Positions 43,342 through 52,211 of a DNA stretch of 64,000 nt are shown here, piece by piece (the stretch's first letter is position 1; every line of letters begins with the position of its first letter). The position numbers and the translations under genes are program-made. The notes below the pieces were generated by a model. It saw only the letters and a program-made list of their open reading frames with translations, was not told where the DNA came from and did no database searches. The stretch spans positions 1 through 64,000 of the forward strand of contig JAHCKS010000019.1 of the NCBI GenBank assembly GCA_026125665.1, in the 5' to 3' direction. Source of the stretch: Rubrivivax sp. (GTDB taxonomy: Bacteria > Pseudomonadota > Gammaproteobacteria > Burkholderiales > Burkholderiaceae_C).

Positions 43342-44262
43342 TCAATCCGGCACCCGGACCAGCAGCGCCGAGCGCGCGAACACCCACGACACGGCGATGC
43401 CGGCCGCCCACGTGGTGGACCGGGTCACGAGCGGACTGCCGGCGAACACGGCACCGGCCACGCTGTCGGCGCGCGCGAAGCCGCCGACCCACCAGTCACC
43501 GAAGCGACGCGACATGCCTGCCGTGGCCTGCCAGCCCGCGTACCCGCTCGGCGCCCGGTAGGCGGGGCGCGTGGCGGTGGCGAACTCGGGCGCCACGTCG
43601 TACACGTGGCCGTGGAAACGCCGGTCGCCCCACAGGCCGCCGACGCGCACGCCGACATCCCACCCGGCCTGGACCCACTCCGCCGTCAGGTACGGCGTGG
43701 CCGACCAGCCGACATGGCGCGACGAGCGCTGCACCGTGAAGGCGCCGCGCACCGGCGCACGCAGCTCGACCTTCCAGTCGGTGCCGCGCGCGAAGGTCAG
43801 GTTGGCGTTCGGTCCCACCTCGAAGGTGGGAGCAAGGTCGGGCATGCCCTGGCGCGCACGGTTGCCGTTGCTGCGCGTCGGCGCGCTGCCGGCGACGCTG
43901 AGATCGATCTCGATCGCCCGGCGTTCGACGAGCACGGCGCGCGCGCCTTCGCGGTCGGCGCGCAGGAAGCGGCCGCGGTAGACGGCGTACGGCAGCGGCA
44001 GCACCCACGTGCGCGACTGCTCGGAACCGCGGTAGTGCGGCAGCGACAGTGCGGCCATGCCGGCGCCGAGCTCCCACAACGGCGCCTCGCGCGCCCCGGG
44101 TGGCGCCGCTGCCGTGGCCCCGCCCGCGACCGCACCGGCCGCGACGGGCGTTGCCTCGGGCGCCGCCTCCTGGGCCCGTGCCGCACCGGCAGTGGCCAGC
44201 GCCCCGCCCAGCACCAGCATCGCAGCCGCCCCGCGCAACGACCTCAACAGCCGCTCCGGCAC
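43342..44262 (-). CDS. MipA/OmpV-family outer-membrane protein
   Basis: A 306-residue beta-barrel protein. GTG 44262 gives a good signal peptide (LLRSLRGAAAMLVLGGALATAG, cleavage at ARA-QE). The mature part has WELGAGMAALSLPHYRGSEQ and YAVYRGRFLRADREG, the MipA/OmpV entry, repeated amphipathic strands, and ends in an alternating strand. MipA relatives scaffold murein enzymes; OmpV is a porin. Inside a polyene cluster it may help place the pigment in the outer membrane (inference). Such a gene is not among the core APE parts I know. Confidence 0.85.
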   Translation of the reverse strand: MPERLLRSLRGAAAMLVLGGALATAGAARAQEAAPEATPVAAGAVAGGATAAAPPGAREAPLWELGAGMAALSLPHYRGSEQSRTWVLPLPYAVYRGRFLRADREGARAVLVERRAIEIDLSVAGSAPTRSNGNRARQGMPDLAPTFEVGPNANLTFARGTDWKVELRAPVRGAFTVQRSSRHVGWSATPYLTAEWVQAGWDVGVRVGGLWGDRRFHGHVYDVAPEFATATRPAYRAPSGYAGWQATAGMSRRFGDWWVGGFARADSVAGAVFAGSPLVTRSTTWAAGIAVSWVFARSALLVRVPD

Positions 44263-44380
44263 GCGGCCCGTGGCGTGGCGCTGCGTTCGCCGCGTGCACG
44301 CAGGGGCCGGCCGTCCGGCCCGGCCGCCGGCCGCACGGGCCCGCCCGGCTCGGGGCCCGCACCGGCACCGACACCGGTCG

Positions 44381-45715
44381 TCATGGCGCCGACACCATGA
44401 TGTTCTCGCCGCTGGTGGCACCCACATCGCGGATGTCCGCCTTGTGCGCCAGCCAGGCGGCGAAGGCGCGCCGCGGCATCAGCACCGAGGTGAGGTAGTA
44501 CACCGCCTTGAACAGGCGCAAGGCGCCCCACAGCGGCGTCTTGCCGAAGATGTCGCCGGCCAGCAGGCTCATCACCGCGGCCTTCGTGCGCATCGCGTCG
44601 CGCGGGTACATGAACAGCGCCCGGATCGCCGGGTTGGTCATGCGCTCGATGAACCAGCTGAACTCGCGCGGGCCCTTGCGCATGTGGCGCTCGAAGCGCC
44701 GGCGTTCGGCCGCCGCCGCGGCCGGGCCGCCCTCGAGCGTGGCCTGCACCACCGGCAGCGCGGCGAAGGAGCTGGCCATGCCCAGGTACACGCCGGAGGA
44801 GAACACCGGGTCGACGAAGGCGAACGCGTCGCCGACCATCAGGTAGCGCTCGCCGCTGGCCCGTGCGGCCGAGTACGAGTAGTTGCCGGTGGCGTACACG
44901 CGATCGTCGACGAGCTCGGCGCCTTCGAGGCGCGCGGCCAGCTTGGGCGCCAGCGCCAGCGTGTCGGCGAAGAACTCCGTGAGCGGCTTGCGGCGCGACT
45001 TGAGGTAGTACGGCCAGCACACGGCGCCCACGCTCGTCGTGCCGTCGGCCAGCGGAATGAACCAGAACCAGCCGTGCGCGAACCAGAAGATCGAGATGTT
45101 GCCCTCCAGCCGGCCCGCGAGGCGCTTCGCGCCGCGGAAGTGGCCGAACAGGGCGGCGCTGTTGTGGCGCGGGTTGCGACGCTTGGTGCCGAACCGGCTG
45201 GCCAGCAGCGTGTCGCGCCCGGAGGCGTCGACGACGAAGCGGCTGCGATAGCGCTTCTCGGTGCCGTCATCGAGGCGGGCGTGCACGAAGGCACCGTCGA
45301 CATCGAACTCGACGTCGAGCACGCGGCAGCCCTGCAGCGTCTGCACCCCGGTCTCGCCGGCACGCTGGAACAGGATCTGGTCGAACTGCGAGCGGCGCAC
45401 CTGCCAGGCCATCGCCAGGCCCGGGTCGAAGGCCTCGCGGAACTCGACGAAGGAGTGATGCTCGTGCTGCGGCGACACGAACTCGATGCCCCACTTCTCG
45501 ATGCCGATGCCCGCGATGCGCTCGCGCACGCCGAGCCGCTCCAGCAGCGGCACGTTGGCCGGCAGCAGCGACTCGCCGATATGGAAGCGCGGGTGGCGCT
45601 CCTTCTCGAGCTGCAGCACGCGGCGCCCTTGCTGGGCGAGCAGGATGGAGATCGTCGAACCGGCGGGGCCGCCGCCGACGACCAGCACGTCGCAATCGAA
45701 CGAAGCGTCAGCCAT
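44381..45715 (-). CDS. Flavin-dependent halogenase-like oxidoreductase, copy 2
   Basis: A 444-residue FAD enzyme of the tryptophan-halogenase/geranylgeranyl-reductase superfamily. VLVVGGGPAGSTISILLAQ (10-28), FHIGESLLPAN, Lys74 in GIEKWGIEFV at the halogenase lysine region, HGWFWFIPLADG with WxWxIP (Trp216-Pro221), and GDAFAFVDPVFSSGVYLGM are the landmarks. It is about 120 residues shorter than copy 1 and differs in the C-terminal domain, so the two are not a simple duplication. Substrate probably carrier-bound or the free aryl polyene. Lies 48 bases after the UbiE-like gene. Confidence 0.82.
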   Translation of the reverse strand: MADASFDCDVLVVGGGPAGSTISILLAQQGRRVLQLEKERHPRFHIGESLLPANVPLLERLGVRERIAGIGIEKWGIEFVSPQHEHHSFVEFREAFDPGLAMAWQVRRSQFDQILFQRAGETGVQTLQGCRVLDVEFDVDGAFVHARLDDGTEKRYRSRFVVDASGRDTLLASRFGTKRRNPRHNSAALFGHFRGAKRLAGRLEGNISIFWFAHGWFWFIPLADGTTSVGAVCWPYYLKSRRKPLTEFFADTLALAPKLAARLEGAELVDDRVYATGNYSYSAARASGERYLMVGDAFAFVDPVFSSGVYLGMASSFAALPVVQATLEGGPAAAAAERRRFERHMRKGPREFSWFIERMTNPAIRALFMYPRDAMRTKAAVMSLLAGDIFGKTPLWGALRLFKAVYYLTSVLMPRRAFAAWLAHKADIRDVGATSGENIMVSAP

Positions 45716-45763
45716 GTCCGGGAGAAGGGGCAGTAGTTGCGCGCGGCCTGTGGCGGCGCGCCT

Positions 45764-46555
45764 TCAGTGCGCAGGCACCGTGCCGGTGTACTCGGAGAAG
45801 ATGCCCAGCTCGACGTGCCTGCGCACGTCGACGAAGCCGGCGCGCTCGAGCGCGCTCATCACCTCGGGCGGCGTGATGCAGGCCTCGATCGTGTCCCAGT
45901 AGTAGCGGAAGAGCTGCGGCGTGTCGCCGTGCCGCGCCAGCAGGCGTGCCAGCAGCGGCACGACGAAGCGCATGTACAGCCGCAGCCAGAAGCGGGCGAA
46001 GGCCCCTTGCGGGCGCGTGATCTCCAGCACCAGCACGCGCCCACCCGGCCGCAGCACGCGGCGGAACTCGGCGAAGGCCACGGCGACGTCGTCGATGTGG
46101 CGCAGCGCGTAGCCCATGCTCACGAAGTCGGCGCTGGCGTCGGGCAACGGCAGGGCCTCGGCACGGCCCTCGATGAAACGGGCGCCGGGCAACGGGCCGC
46201 GCGCCCCCACCTGCGCCATCATGCCGGGGCTCGGGTCCACGCCGGTGAGCGCCCCCGCGGGCCCGACGAGGCTGACCGCCTCGCGTGCCAGCAGCCCCGT
46301 GCCGCAGCCGACGTCGACCACCTGCATCCCCGCGCCCAGGCCGGCCCGCACCAGCGCCTGGCGCCGGTACCACGGGCCCGAGCCGAACGCGAGCACGCCC
46401 TCGATGCGGTCGTAGTCGCCCGCCGTCTCGTCGAAGATGTGGCGCAGGAAGCTGCGCCGCTGGTCCTTCTCGTCGGGGTTGTAGTAGGCGGGCAGCGGTC
46501 GATGCGGCGGCAACACCGCGGGAGCGGCCGGGCGGACTTCGGGGCTCGAGCTCAT
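45764..46555 (-). CDS. UbiE-like SAM-dependent methyltransferase
   Basis: A 263-residue methyltransferase. FDETAGDYDRIEGVLAFGSG and QVVDVGCGTGLLAREA (motif I), ALTGVDPSPGMM and GYALRHIDD are the COQ5/UbiE-type blocks, and RVLRPGGRVLVLEITRP follows. Its place as first gene of the minus arm of the polyene cluster suggests methylation of the aryl ring or hydroxyl rather than ubiquinone synthesis. Divergent from glnS with about 110 bases between. Confidence 0.86.
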   Translation of the reverse strand: MSSSPEVRPAAPAVLPPHRPLPAYYNPDEKDQRRSFLRHIFDETAGDYDRIEGVLAFGSGPWYRRQALVRAGLGAGMQVVDVGCGTGLLAREAVSLVGPAGALTGVDPSPGMMAQVGARGPLPGARFIEGRAEALPLPDASADFVSMGYALRHIDDVAVAFAEFRRVLRPGGRVLVLEITRPQGAFARFWLRLYMRFVVPLLARLLARHGDTPQLFRYYWDTIEACITPPEVMSALERAGFVDVRRHVELGIFSEYTGTVPAH

Positions 46556-46666
46556 GCGGCGAATTATCGCCTTCGTAGAATCGCGGCCTTCGATGCGGCG
46601 CCGACCTCGCGCGGCGCCCACGCGCGCGAGGGGCAACCGGGGCCCAGACGACGGACCGCGCCGACG

Positions 46667-48529
46667 ATGAAGCCCGACCAGCCCCCGCCCCCCCCGCGCC
46701 CCGCCAAGGCCGGCGAACCCGCCGCGGCCGATTCGCGGGCCGCCGCCAACTTCCTGCGCGGCATCATCGAGCGCGATCTCGCGGCCGGCACCTACGACCA
46801 CCGCCCTTTCGCCGGCAGCCCGGGTGATGCGGCGCACCACGCGCAGGGCGCGCCGGATCCGGCGCGCATCCGCACGCGCTTCCCGCCCGAACCGAACGGC
46901 TACCTGCACGTCGGCCACGCCAAGAGCGTCTGCCTGAACTTCGGGCTGGCGCGCGACTACGGCGGCATCTGCCACCTGCGCTTCGACGACACCAACCCGG
47001 AGAAGGAAGAGCAGGAGTACGTCGACGCGATCATCGAGGCCGTGCGCTGGCTCGGCTACGACTGGGAGGTGCAGGGAACCTCGCACCTGTACTACGCCAG
47101 CAACTACTTCGACTTCATGTACCGCGCCGCCGAGGCGCTGGTCGGCGCCGGGCTCGCCTACGTCGACGAGCAGAGCGCCGAACAGATGCGCGCCAGCCGC
47201 GGCGACTTCACCACGCCGGGCACCCCGAGCCCGTTCCGCGAGCGCACGCCGCAAGAGAATCTCGCACGCCTTCGCGAGATGCGCGACGGCCGCCACGCCG
47301 ACGGCGCGATGGTGCTGCGCGCGAAGATCGACATGGCGAGCCCGAACATCAACCTGCGCGACCCGACGCTGTACCGCATCCGCCGCGCCACGCACCACAA
47401 CACGGGCGACAAGTGGTGCATCTACCCCATGTACACCTACGCGCACCCGATCGAGGACGCGCTGGAACGCATCACGCACAGCATCTGCACGCTCGAGTTC
47501 GAGGACCAGCGGCCGTTCTACGACTGGCTGCTCGAGCACCTGGCCGACCTCGGGCTGCTGGCGCGGCCGCTGCCGAAGCAGTACGAGTTCGGGCGGCTGA
47601 ACCTGAGCTACGTCATCACCAGCAAGCGCAAGCTGCGCGCGCTGGTGGAGGAGAAGATCGTCGATGGGTGGGACGACCCGCGCATGCCCACCCTCTTCGG
47701 CATGCGCCGGCGCGGCTACACGCCCGAGAGCATCCGCGCGATGGCCGACGGCACCGGCGCCAGCAAGACCAACATCTGGCTCGACTACGCCGTGCTCGAC
47801 GGCTGCCTGCGCGCCGACCTCGAAGGCCGGGCGCCGCGCGCGATGGCCGTGCTCGACCCGCTGCCGCTGGTGCTGACGAACTGGGCCGAGGTGTTCGGCG
47901 GCGCCGCGCACGTCGAGCCCTGCCAGGCGCCGGTGCATCCGCAACGGCCCGAGCTCGGGACACGCCAGTTCGGCCTCGGCCCCGAGGTGTGGATCGAGCG
48001 CGACGACTTCGCCGAAGTGCCGCCGAAGGGGTTCTTCCGCCTGTTTCCGCCCAGGGTGCTGCCGGACGGCAGCACGGTACCCGGCAACAGGGTGCGGCTG
48101 AAGTACGGCGTCGTGATCGAGTGCACCGGCTGCGAGAAGGACGCCGGCGGGCGCGTGACGCGCGTGCGGGCCACCGTCGTGCCGGGCACCAGGAGCGGCA
48201 CCCCCGGGGCCGACGCGGTGAAGGTGAAGGGCACGATCACCTGGGTGGCGCGGCACGACGCGGTGCCGGCGCGCCTGAACCTCTACGACCGGCTGTTCAG
48301 CCAAGCGCAGCCCGAAGCCGGCGGGCGCGACTTCCGCGAAGCGCTCAACCCGGCCAGCCTCGTCGTCGCCCAGGGCTGGCTCGAGCCGGGGCTGGCGGGG
48401 GCCGGGCGCGAGGAACGGTTCCAGTTCGAGCGGCACGGGTACTTCGTCGCCGACCGCGTGCTGCACCGTGCAGGGGCGCCGGTGTTCAACCGCATCACGA
48501 CGCTGAAGGACGGCTGGGCGCCGGGCTGA
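46667..48529 (+). CDS. glnS: Glutaminyl-tRNA synthetase
   Basis: A 620-residue class I synthetase. FPPEPNGYLHVGHAKS holds the HIGH-type motif, VITSKRK the KMSKS-type motif, and FDDTNPEKEEQEYVDAI the usual active-site block. It is longer than the E. coli enzyme (about 555), with a Pro/Ala-rich lead and a short insert before the HIGH region. A TAGAAT hexamer at 46576-46581 lies 85 bases upstream as a possible -10. It marks the right-hand border of the polyene cluster. Confidence 0.96.
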   Translation: MKPDQPPPPPRPAKAGEPAAADSRAAANFLRGIIERDLAAGTYDHRPFAGSPGDAAHHAQGAPDPARIRTRFPPEPNGYLHVGHAKSVCLNFGLARDYGGICHLRFDDTNPEKEEQEYVDAIIEAVRWLGYDWEVQGTSHLYYASNYFDFMYRAAEALVGAGLAYVDEQSAEQMRASRGDFTTPGTPSPFRERTPQENLARLREMRDGRHADGAMVLRAKIDMASPNINLRDPTLYRIRRATHHNTGDKWCIYPMYTYAHPIEDALERITHSICTLEFEDQRPFYDWLLEHLADLGLLARPLPKQYEFGRLNLSYVITSKRKLRALVEEKIVDGWDDPRMPTLFGMRRRGYTPESIRAMADGTGASKTNIWLDYAVLDGCLRADLEGRAPRAMAVLDPLPLVLTNWAEVFGGAAHVEPCQAPVHPQRPELGTRQFGLGPEVWIERDDFAEVPPKGFFRLFPPRVLPDGSTVPGNRVRLKYGVVIECTGCEKDAGGRVTRVRATVVPGTRSGTPGADAVKVKGTITWVARHDAVPARLNLYDRLFSQAQPEAGGRDFREALNPASLVVAQGWLEPGLAGAGREERFQFERHGYFVADRVLHRAGAPVFNRITTLKDGWAPG

Positions 48530-48674
48530 CGGCCCGGGAGGCGGTGGGCGACGGCAGGCCTTGACGGCCTCGGTCCATGGCCCGACATGCCGGGACAAGT
48601 TTCTTTGCACGGCCTGTCATGCATGGCAAGGCGGGGCGGCGTAGAGTGACGCAGTCATTGCCGGAGGATCCACC

Positions 48675-49190
48675 ATGTCCCAGGCCTTTCGCACCACGCT
48701 GCTGGCGGCCGCCATCGCGTTGATCTCGGCCGCCGTCCTCGTCGCCCTCGCCCGGCCGGCACACGCCGCGGGCAGCGCCGACGTGCGCTTCGTCGATGCC
48801 GAACGCTTTGCCGACGCCGGGCGCAACCCGCACGACCGCGAGCGCGTGCTGGCCTCGCTGAAGGCCCACGTGCAGCGGCTCGCGCAGCGCCTGCCCGACG
48901 GGCAGCAGCTGCGCGTCGAGTTCCTCGACCTCGACCTCGCCGGCGACGAGCGCATGCGCAGCAGCGGTGACGTGCGCGTCCTGCGCGGCGGTGCCGACTG
49001 GCCGCGCATGCACATCCGCTGGGCACTGCAGCAGGGCGACGGCACGCTGAAGTCGGGGGAGGAACGCCTGTCCGACCTCGACTACCTGATGGGCAGCCGC
49101 ACGCTGGCCGCCACGAGCGACGGCGACTGGCCGTACGAGAAGCGCATGCTGACGCAGTGGTTCGAGCGTCAGTTCAGCGGCCAGCGCTGA
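48675..49190 (+). CDS. DUF3016 periplasmic protein
   Basis: A 171-residue protein with a Sec signal peptide (LLAAAIALISAAVLVALA, cleavage near AHAA). The mature part, SADVRFVDAERFADAG, LRVEFLDLDLAGD and the C-terminal WPYEKRMLTQWFERQF, is the DUF3016 pattern. Function unknown. GGAGG lies about 8 bases before the ATG. Confidence 0.85.
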   Translation: MSQAFRTTLLAAAIALISAAVLVALARPAHAAGSADVRFVDAERFADAGRNPHDRERVLASLKAHVQRLAQRLPDGQQLRVEFLDLDLAGDERMRSSGDVRVLRGGADWPRMHIRWALQQGDGTLKSGEERLSDLDYLMGSRTLAATSDGDWPYEKRMLTQWFERQFSGQR

Positions 49191-49271
49191 GCGTCCGCCG
49201 GCGGGCAGGGGCCCGTGGAGGCCGGCCAACGGCTGCGAGGGTGCGGCCGGCGCTGCACTAGGATTGGCGGC

Positions 49272-49769
49272 ATGAACCTGCCCCGACCAGCGCGCCCTGC
49301 GCGCGCCCCCGCATCCTTCCTCGCGCCGAGGCTCGCACTGGGCCTGGCGCTCGTCGCCGGCGCCGCGGCCGGGCAAGCCGCCCCGGCCGGCGACCCGCTC
49401 GCCGCCGCGGCCGCCGAGAAAGGCGCCGTCGTCACGGCGAGCGGTCTCGTCTACCGCGCGCTGGCCGAAGGCAAGGGTGACAGCCCGACCCCGGCCGACA
49501 CGGTGCGCGTGCACTACCGCGGCCGCTTCCCCGACGGGCGCGAGTTCGACAGCTCGCATTCGCGCGGCCAGCCGGCGAGCTTCCCGCTGAACCGCGTCAT
49601 CCGCTGCTGGACCGAAGGCCTGCAGCGCATGAAGGTGGGCGGCCGGGCGATGCTCACCTGCCCGCCGGGCATCGCCTATGGCGAACGCGGTGCGGGCGGC
49701 GTCATCCCGCCGAACGCGGTGCTGCAGTTCGAGGTGGAACTGCTCGGCATCACGAAAGCGCCGAACTGA
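49272..49769 (+). CDS. FKBP-type peptidyl-prolyl cis-trans isomerase, exported
   Basis: A 165-residue FKBP with a signal peptide (RLALGLALVAGAAAGQA). The FKBP core is clear: VRVHYRGRFPDGREFDSS, FPLNRVIRCWTEGLQRMKVGG, CPPGIAYGERG and IPPNAVLQFEVELLGI. A periplasmic folding helper. It is convergent with the DUF808 gene. Confidence 0.92.
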   Translation: MNLPRPARPARAPASFLAPRLALGLALVAGAAAGQAAPAGDPLAAAAAEKGAVVTASGLVYRALAEGKGDSPTPADTVRVHYRGRFPDGREFDSSHSRGQPASFPLNRVIRCWTEGLQRMKVGGRAMLTCPPGIAYGERGAGGVIPPNAVLQFEVELLGITKAPN

Positions 49770-49801
49770 CGCGCCGGCGTCGCGGCCCGGCCACGCGGGC
49801 C

Positions 49802-49830
49802 GTAGCGGGGCAGTAGCGGGGCGCAGCGGG
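49802..49830. repeat. Short tandem repeat between convergent genes
   Basis: GTAGCGGGGCA is repeated directly with a third partial copy (CAGCGGG) in the 69-bp spacer between the FKBP and DUF808 genes. No terminator-like T-run is present. Confidence 0.5.
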
Positions 49831-49838
49831 CTCGTCGC

Positions 49839-50759
49839 TCAAGCCACGGCCGGCTTGGCGCGCAGTCGCTGCACCAGCATCCAAGCGGCCACGAGCACCG
49901 CGCCGATCGCGATGCCGATCAGTCCGTCGGCGAGCATCGACACCAGAAGGCCGTAAGCGCCACCGAGCCCGCCGGTCAGGGCCTCGATGGCATGGTGCAA
50001 CGGCGGCACCCCGTGCACGACGATGCCGCCGCCGACCAGGAACATGGCGGCCGTGCCGGCCACGGACAGCGCCTTCATCAGCCACGGCGCGGCGCGCACG
50101 ATCCCGGCTCCCAGGGCCTGTGCGGCGGCACCGGCCCGGCCCCGCAGCCACAGGCCCAGGTCGTCGAGCTTGACGATGCCGGCCACGAGGCCGTAGACGC
50201 CCACCGTCATCGCCAGCGCGATGGCCACGAGCACGGCCACGCGCGTGCCCATCGGCGCCGCCGCCACCGTGCCGAGCGTGATGACGATGATCTCCGCCGA
50301 CAGCACGAAGTCCGTCCGCACGGCGCCCTTGATCTTCTCGCGCTCGAGCGCGACCAGGTCGCCCTGCGGATCGGCCAGCGCCCGCCTGAGCTCGGCGTGG
50401 TGCGCCTCGTCCTCGTCGCGGCTGTGCAGCAGCTTGTGCGCGAGCTTCTCCACGCCCTCGAAGCAGAGGAAGGCGCCGCCGAGCATCAGCAGCGGCGTCA
50501 CGAGCCAGGGCACGAAGGCACTGACGAGCAGCGCCGCGGGCACGAGGATCGCCTTGTTGACGAACGAGCCCTTGGCCACCGCCCACACGACCGGCAGCTC
50601 GCGCGCGCTGGCCACGCCGGTGACCTGCTGCGCGTTGAGCGCCAGGTCGTCACCCAGCACGCCGGCCGTCTTCTTGGCCGCGACCTTGCTGAGAACGGCC
50701 ACGTCGTCGAGGATCGTGGCGATGTCGTCGAGAAGGGCGAGAAGGTTGCCGGCGGCCAT
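49839..50759 (-). CDS. DUF808 (YedI-like) inner-membrane protein
   Basis: A 306-residue membrane protein starting MAAGNLLALLDDIATILDD, the DUF808 signature, followed by KVAAKKTAGVLGDDLALN and several hydrophobic segments (for example LVPAALLVSAFVPWLVTPLLMLGGAFL in two pieces, VAVLVAIALAMTVGVYGLVAG). Function unproven in the family. Confidence 0.9.
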   Translation of the reverse strand: MAAGNLLALLDDIATILDDVAVLSKVAAKKTAGVLGDDLALNAQQVTGVASARELPVVWAVAKGSFVNKAILVPAALLVSAFVPWLVTPLLMLGGAFLCFEGVEKLAHKLLHSRDEDEAHHAELRRALADPQGDLVALEREKIKGAVRTDFVLSAEIIVITLGTVAAAPMGTRVAVLVAIALAMTVGVYGLVAGIVKLDDLGLWLRGRAGAAAQALGAGIVRAAPWLMKALSVAGTAAMFLVGGGIVVHGVPPLHHAIEALTGGLGGAYGLLVSMLADGLIGIAIGAVLVAAWMLVQRLRAKPAVA

Positions 50760-50844
50760 GGCCGGTGATTGTCTACCGGGCAGCGGCTCCGGCACCCGCC
50801 GATCGGCTCGACTGCGTGGTCGGGCCGCGCGGGCCCGGGGCCAC

Positions 50845-51060
50845 TCAGTCGTCGGTGCGCACGACGGCCGGCGTCGCGTACTCGTGGCCGACGACGACCC
50901 GGGCGTAGAAGTAGTTGCGGCGCGCGCGCTCGGACAGCGCGTCCAGCGTCACGCGCCCCTGCTCGTCGCAAGGGAAGGCGAGGCCGCGGCCCGGATCGAA
51001 CAGCGACTCGAAGCGCAGCACGAATCGCGAGGGGTCGGTGGCGATGGCGATGGCGTTCAT
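50845..51060 (-). CDS. Small conserved hypothetical protein
   Basis: A 71-residue soluble protein with GGGAGC about 7 bases before its ATG. The pattern SRFVLRFESLFDPGRGLAFPCDEQG then VTLDALSERARRNYFYARVVVG looks like a real conserved small protein of betaproteobacteria, but no function can be named. Hairpin-forming sequence lies upstream at 51122-51155. Confidence 0.7.
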   Translation of the reverse strand: MNAIAIATDPSRFVLRFESLFDPGRGLAFPCDEQGRVTLDALSERARRNYFYARVVVGHEYATPAVVRTDD

Positions 51061-51121
51061 GTCTTGCTCCCGCTTGAGGATTGAGGCGAAGCGTAGGTGG
51101 TCATCGGCCGGCCGCCCATGA

Positions 51122-51155
51122 CACCAAAGGGGCATCGAAGGTCGGCCCTTTGGTG
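51122..51155. repeat. Inverted repeat / hairpin
   Basis: CACCAAAGGG (51122-51131) and CCCTTTGGTG (51146-51155) are perfect complements with a 14-base loop. Lies between the divergent small hypothetical gene and the HDOD gene. No T-run follows, so it may be an operator or RNA structure rather than a terminator. Confidence 0.55.
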
Positions 51156-51247
51156 GATTTCGCGTCGGAATTTGCCTTACAGCGCACGGCCCGCCCCGCG
51201 GGGGAGGGGTGCCCTCCAGCGAGGGGGCTCGCGGTCGATATCCCGAC

Positions 51248-52141
51248 ATGCTCGCCACCGCCACGCCCAGCGCCGCGGCGCCTGCCGCTTCGCGCGTCTA
51301 TCGGGAACTCGATCACGCACGCAAGAGCGGGCCGAACCGCGAAATCGTCATCCCGCCCTGCCCGGAGCTGCTGCAGCAGCTGCGGCAGGCGCTCGACCGT
51401 GCCGAGCCGGACCTGGGTGCCGTGGCGCGTGTCGCCGGCAAGGACGTGGCGATGGCCGCCACGCTGGTGCGCAATGCCAACGGCGCCCGCTTCGCGGCGG
51501 GCCAACCGGTGGCCACCGTCGGGCAGGCCATGAACCGCCTCGGCCTGGACACCACCGCGGCCATCATGACCGGCTTCCTGGCCCGGCACGCGCTGCCCGT
51601 GCGTCACCCGCAGCTGCTCGGCTTCTGGGAGCGCGCGACCTTGCGCTCGGAGGCCCTGGCCCTGGTGGCGCGCAGGCTGCCCGGCCTCTCGGACGACCTG
51701 GGGCACAGCTTCGGCCTCTTCTGCGACGTCGGCATGCCGGTGCTCGCGCAGTGCGTGCGCGGCTACGGCGGCACGCTCGCCGAGGCGGCGGCTCGTGTCG
51801 ATCGCGGCATGGTGGCCACCGAGAACGCCAACCATCGCACGGACCACTGCGTGGTCGGCGCCATGGTGGCCCGCGCCTGGGGCTTCGCGCCGCAGGTGGT
51901 GTGCGCGATCCGCCTGCACCACGACTTCGCCGCGCTCGGCGCCACCGACGTGGAGGCCGAGGTCGGCACGCTCGGTGCCGCGGGCCTCGTCGCCGAGCAC
52001 CTGATGCGCCGGCAGCTCGCGCTGCCGGCCGACGCCGACTGGAAGGCGCACGGTGCGGCGTGCCTCGAGTGGCTGACGCTGGCCGACGACGACCTCCGGG
52101 ACCTGCAGCACGATCTCGCCCAGCACGTCGACGGCACCTGA
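51248..52141 (+). CDS. HDOD-domain signalling protein
   Basis: A 297-residue HDOD protein. The pattern PPCPELLQQLRQALDRAEPDLGAVARVAGKDVAMAATLVRNANGA (cited in pieces) and VGQAMNRLGLDTTAAIM, then GLFCDVGMPVL and HCVVGAMVARAWGFAPQVVCAIRLHHD match HDOD proteins, which look like degenerate HD phosphohydrolases and act in signalling. ATG 51248 is used; GTG 51209 is also in frame. Confidence 0.82.
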   Translation: MLATATPSAAAPAASRVYRELDHARKSGPNREIVIPPCPELLQQLRQALDRAEPDLGAVARVAGKDVAMAATLVRNANGARFAAGQPVATVGQAMNRLGLDTTAAIMTGFLARHALPVRHPQLLGFWERATLRSEALALVARRLPGLSDDLGHSFGLFCDVGMPVLAQCVRGYGGTLAEAAARVDRGMVATENANHRTDHCVVGAMVARAWGFAPQVVCAIRLHHDFAALGATDVEAEVGTLGAAGLVAEHLMRRQLALPADADWKAHGAACLEWLTLADDDLRDLQHDLAQHVDGT

Positions 52142-52211
52142 CGCCCGGGCGAGGTGCCCCGGCACCCGGCACGCCGCCCGACGGCGCACGCAAGGCGATG
52201 CGCGCGATGCG

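Noticed and set aside
45764..48610. A 948-codon minus-strand frame extending the UbiE-like gene through glnS
   Set aside because: Only the part after ATG 46555 is methyltransferase-like; the rest is antisense to glnS.
48603..48630. Near-palindrome TGTCATGCATGGCA before the DUF3016 gene as an operator
   Set aside because: One mismatch in a 14-base site and no regulator nearby; too weak to list as a feature.
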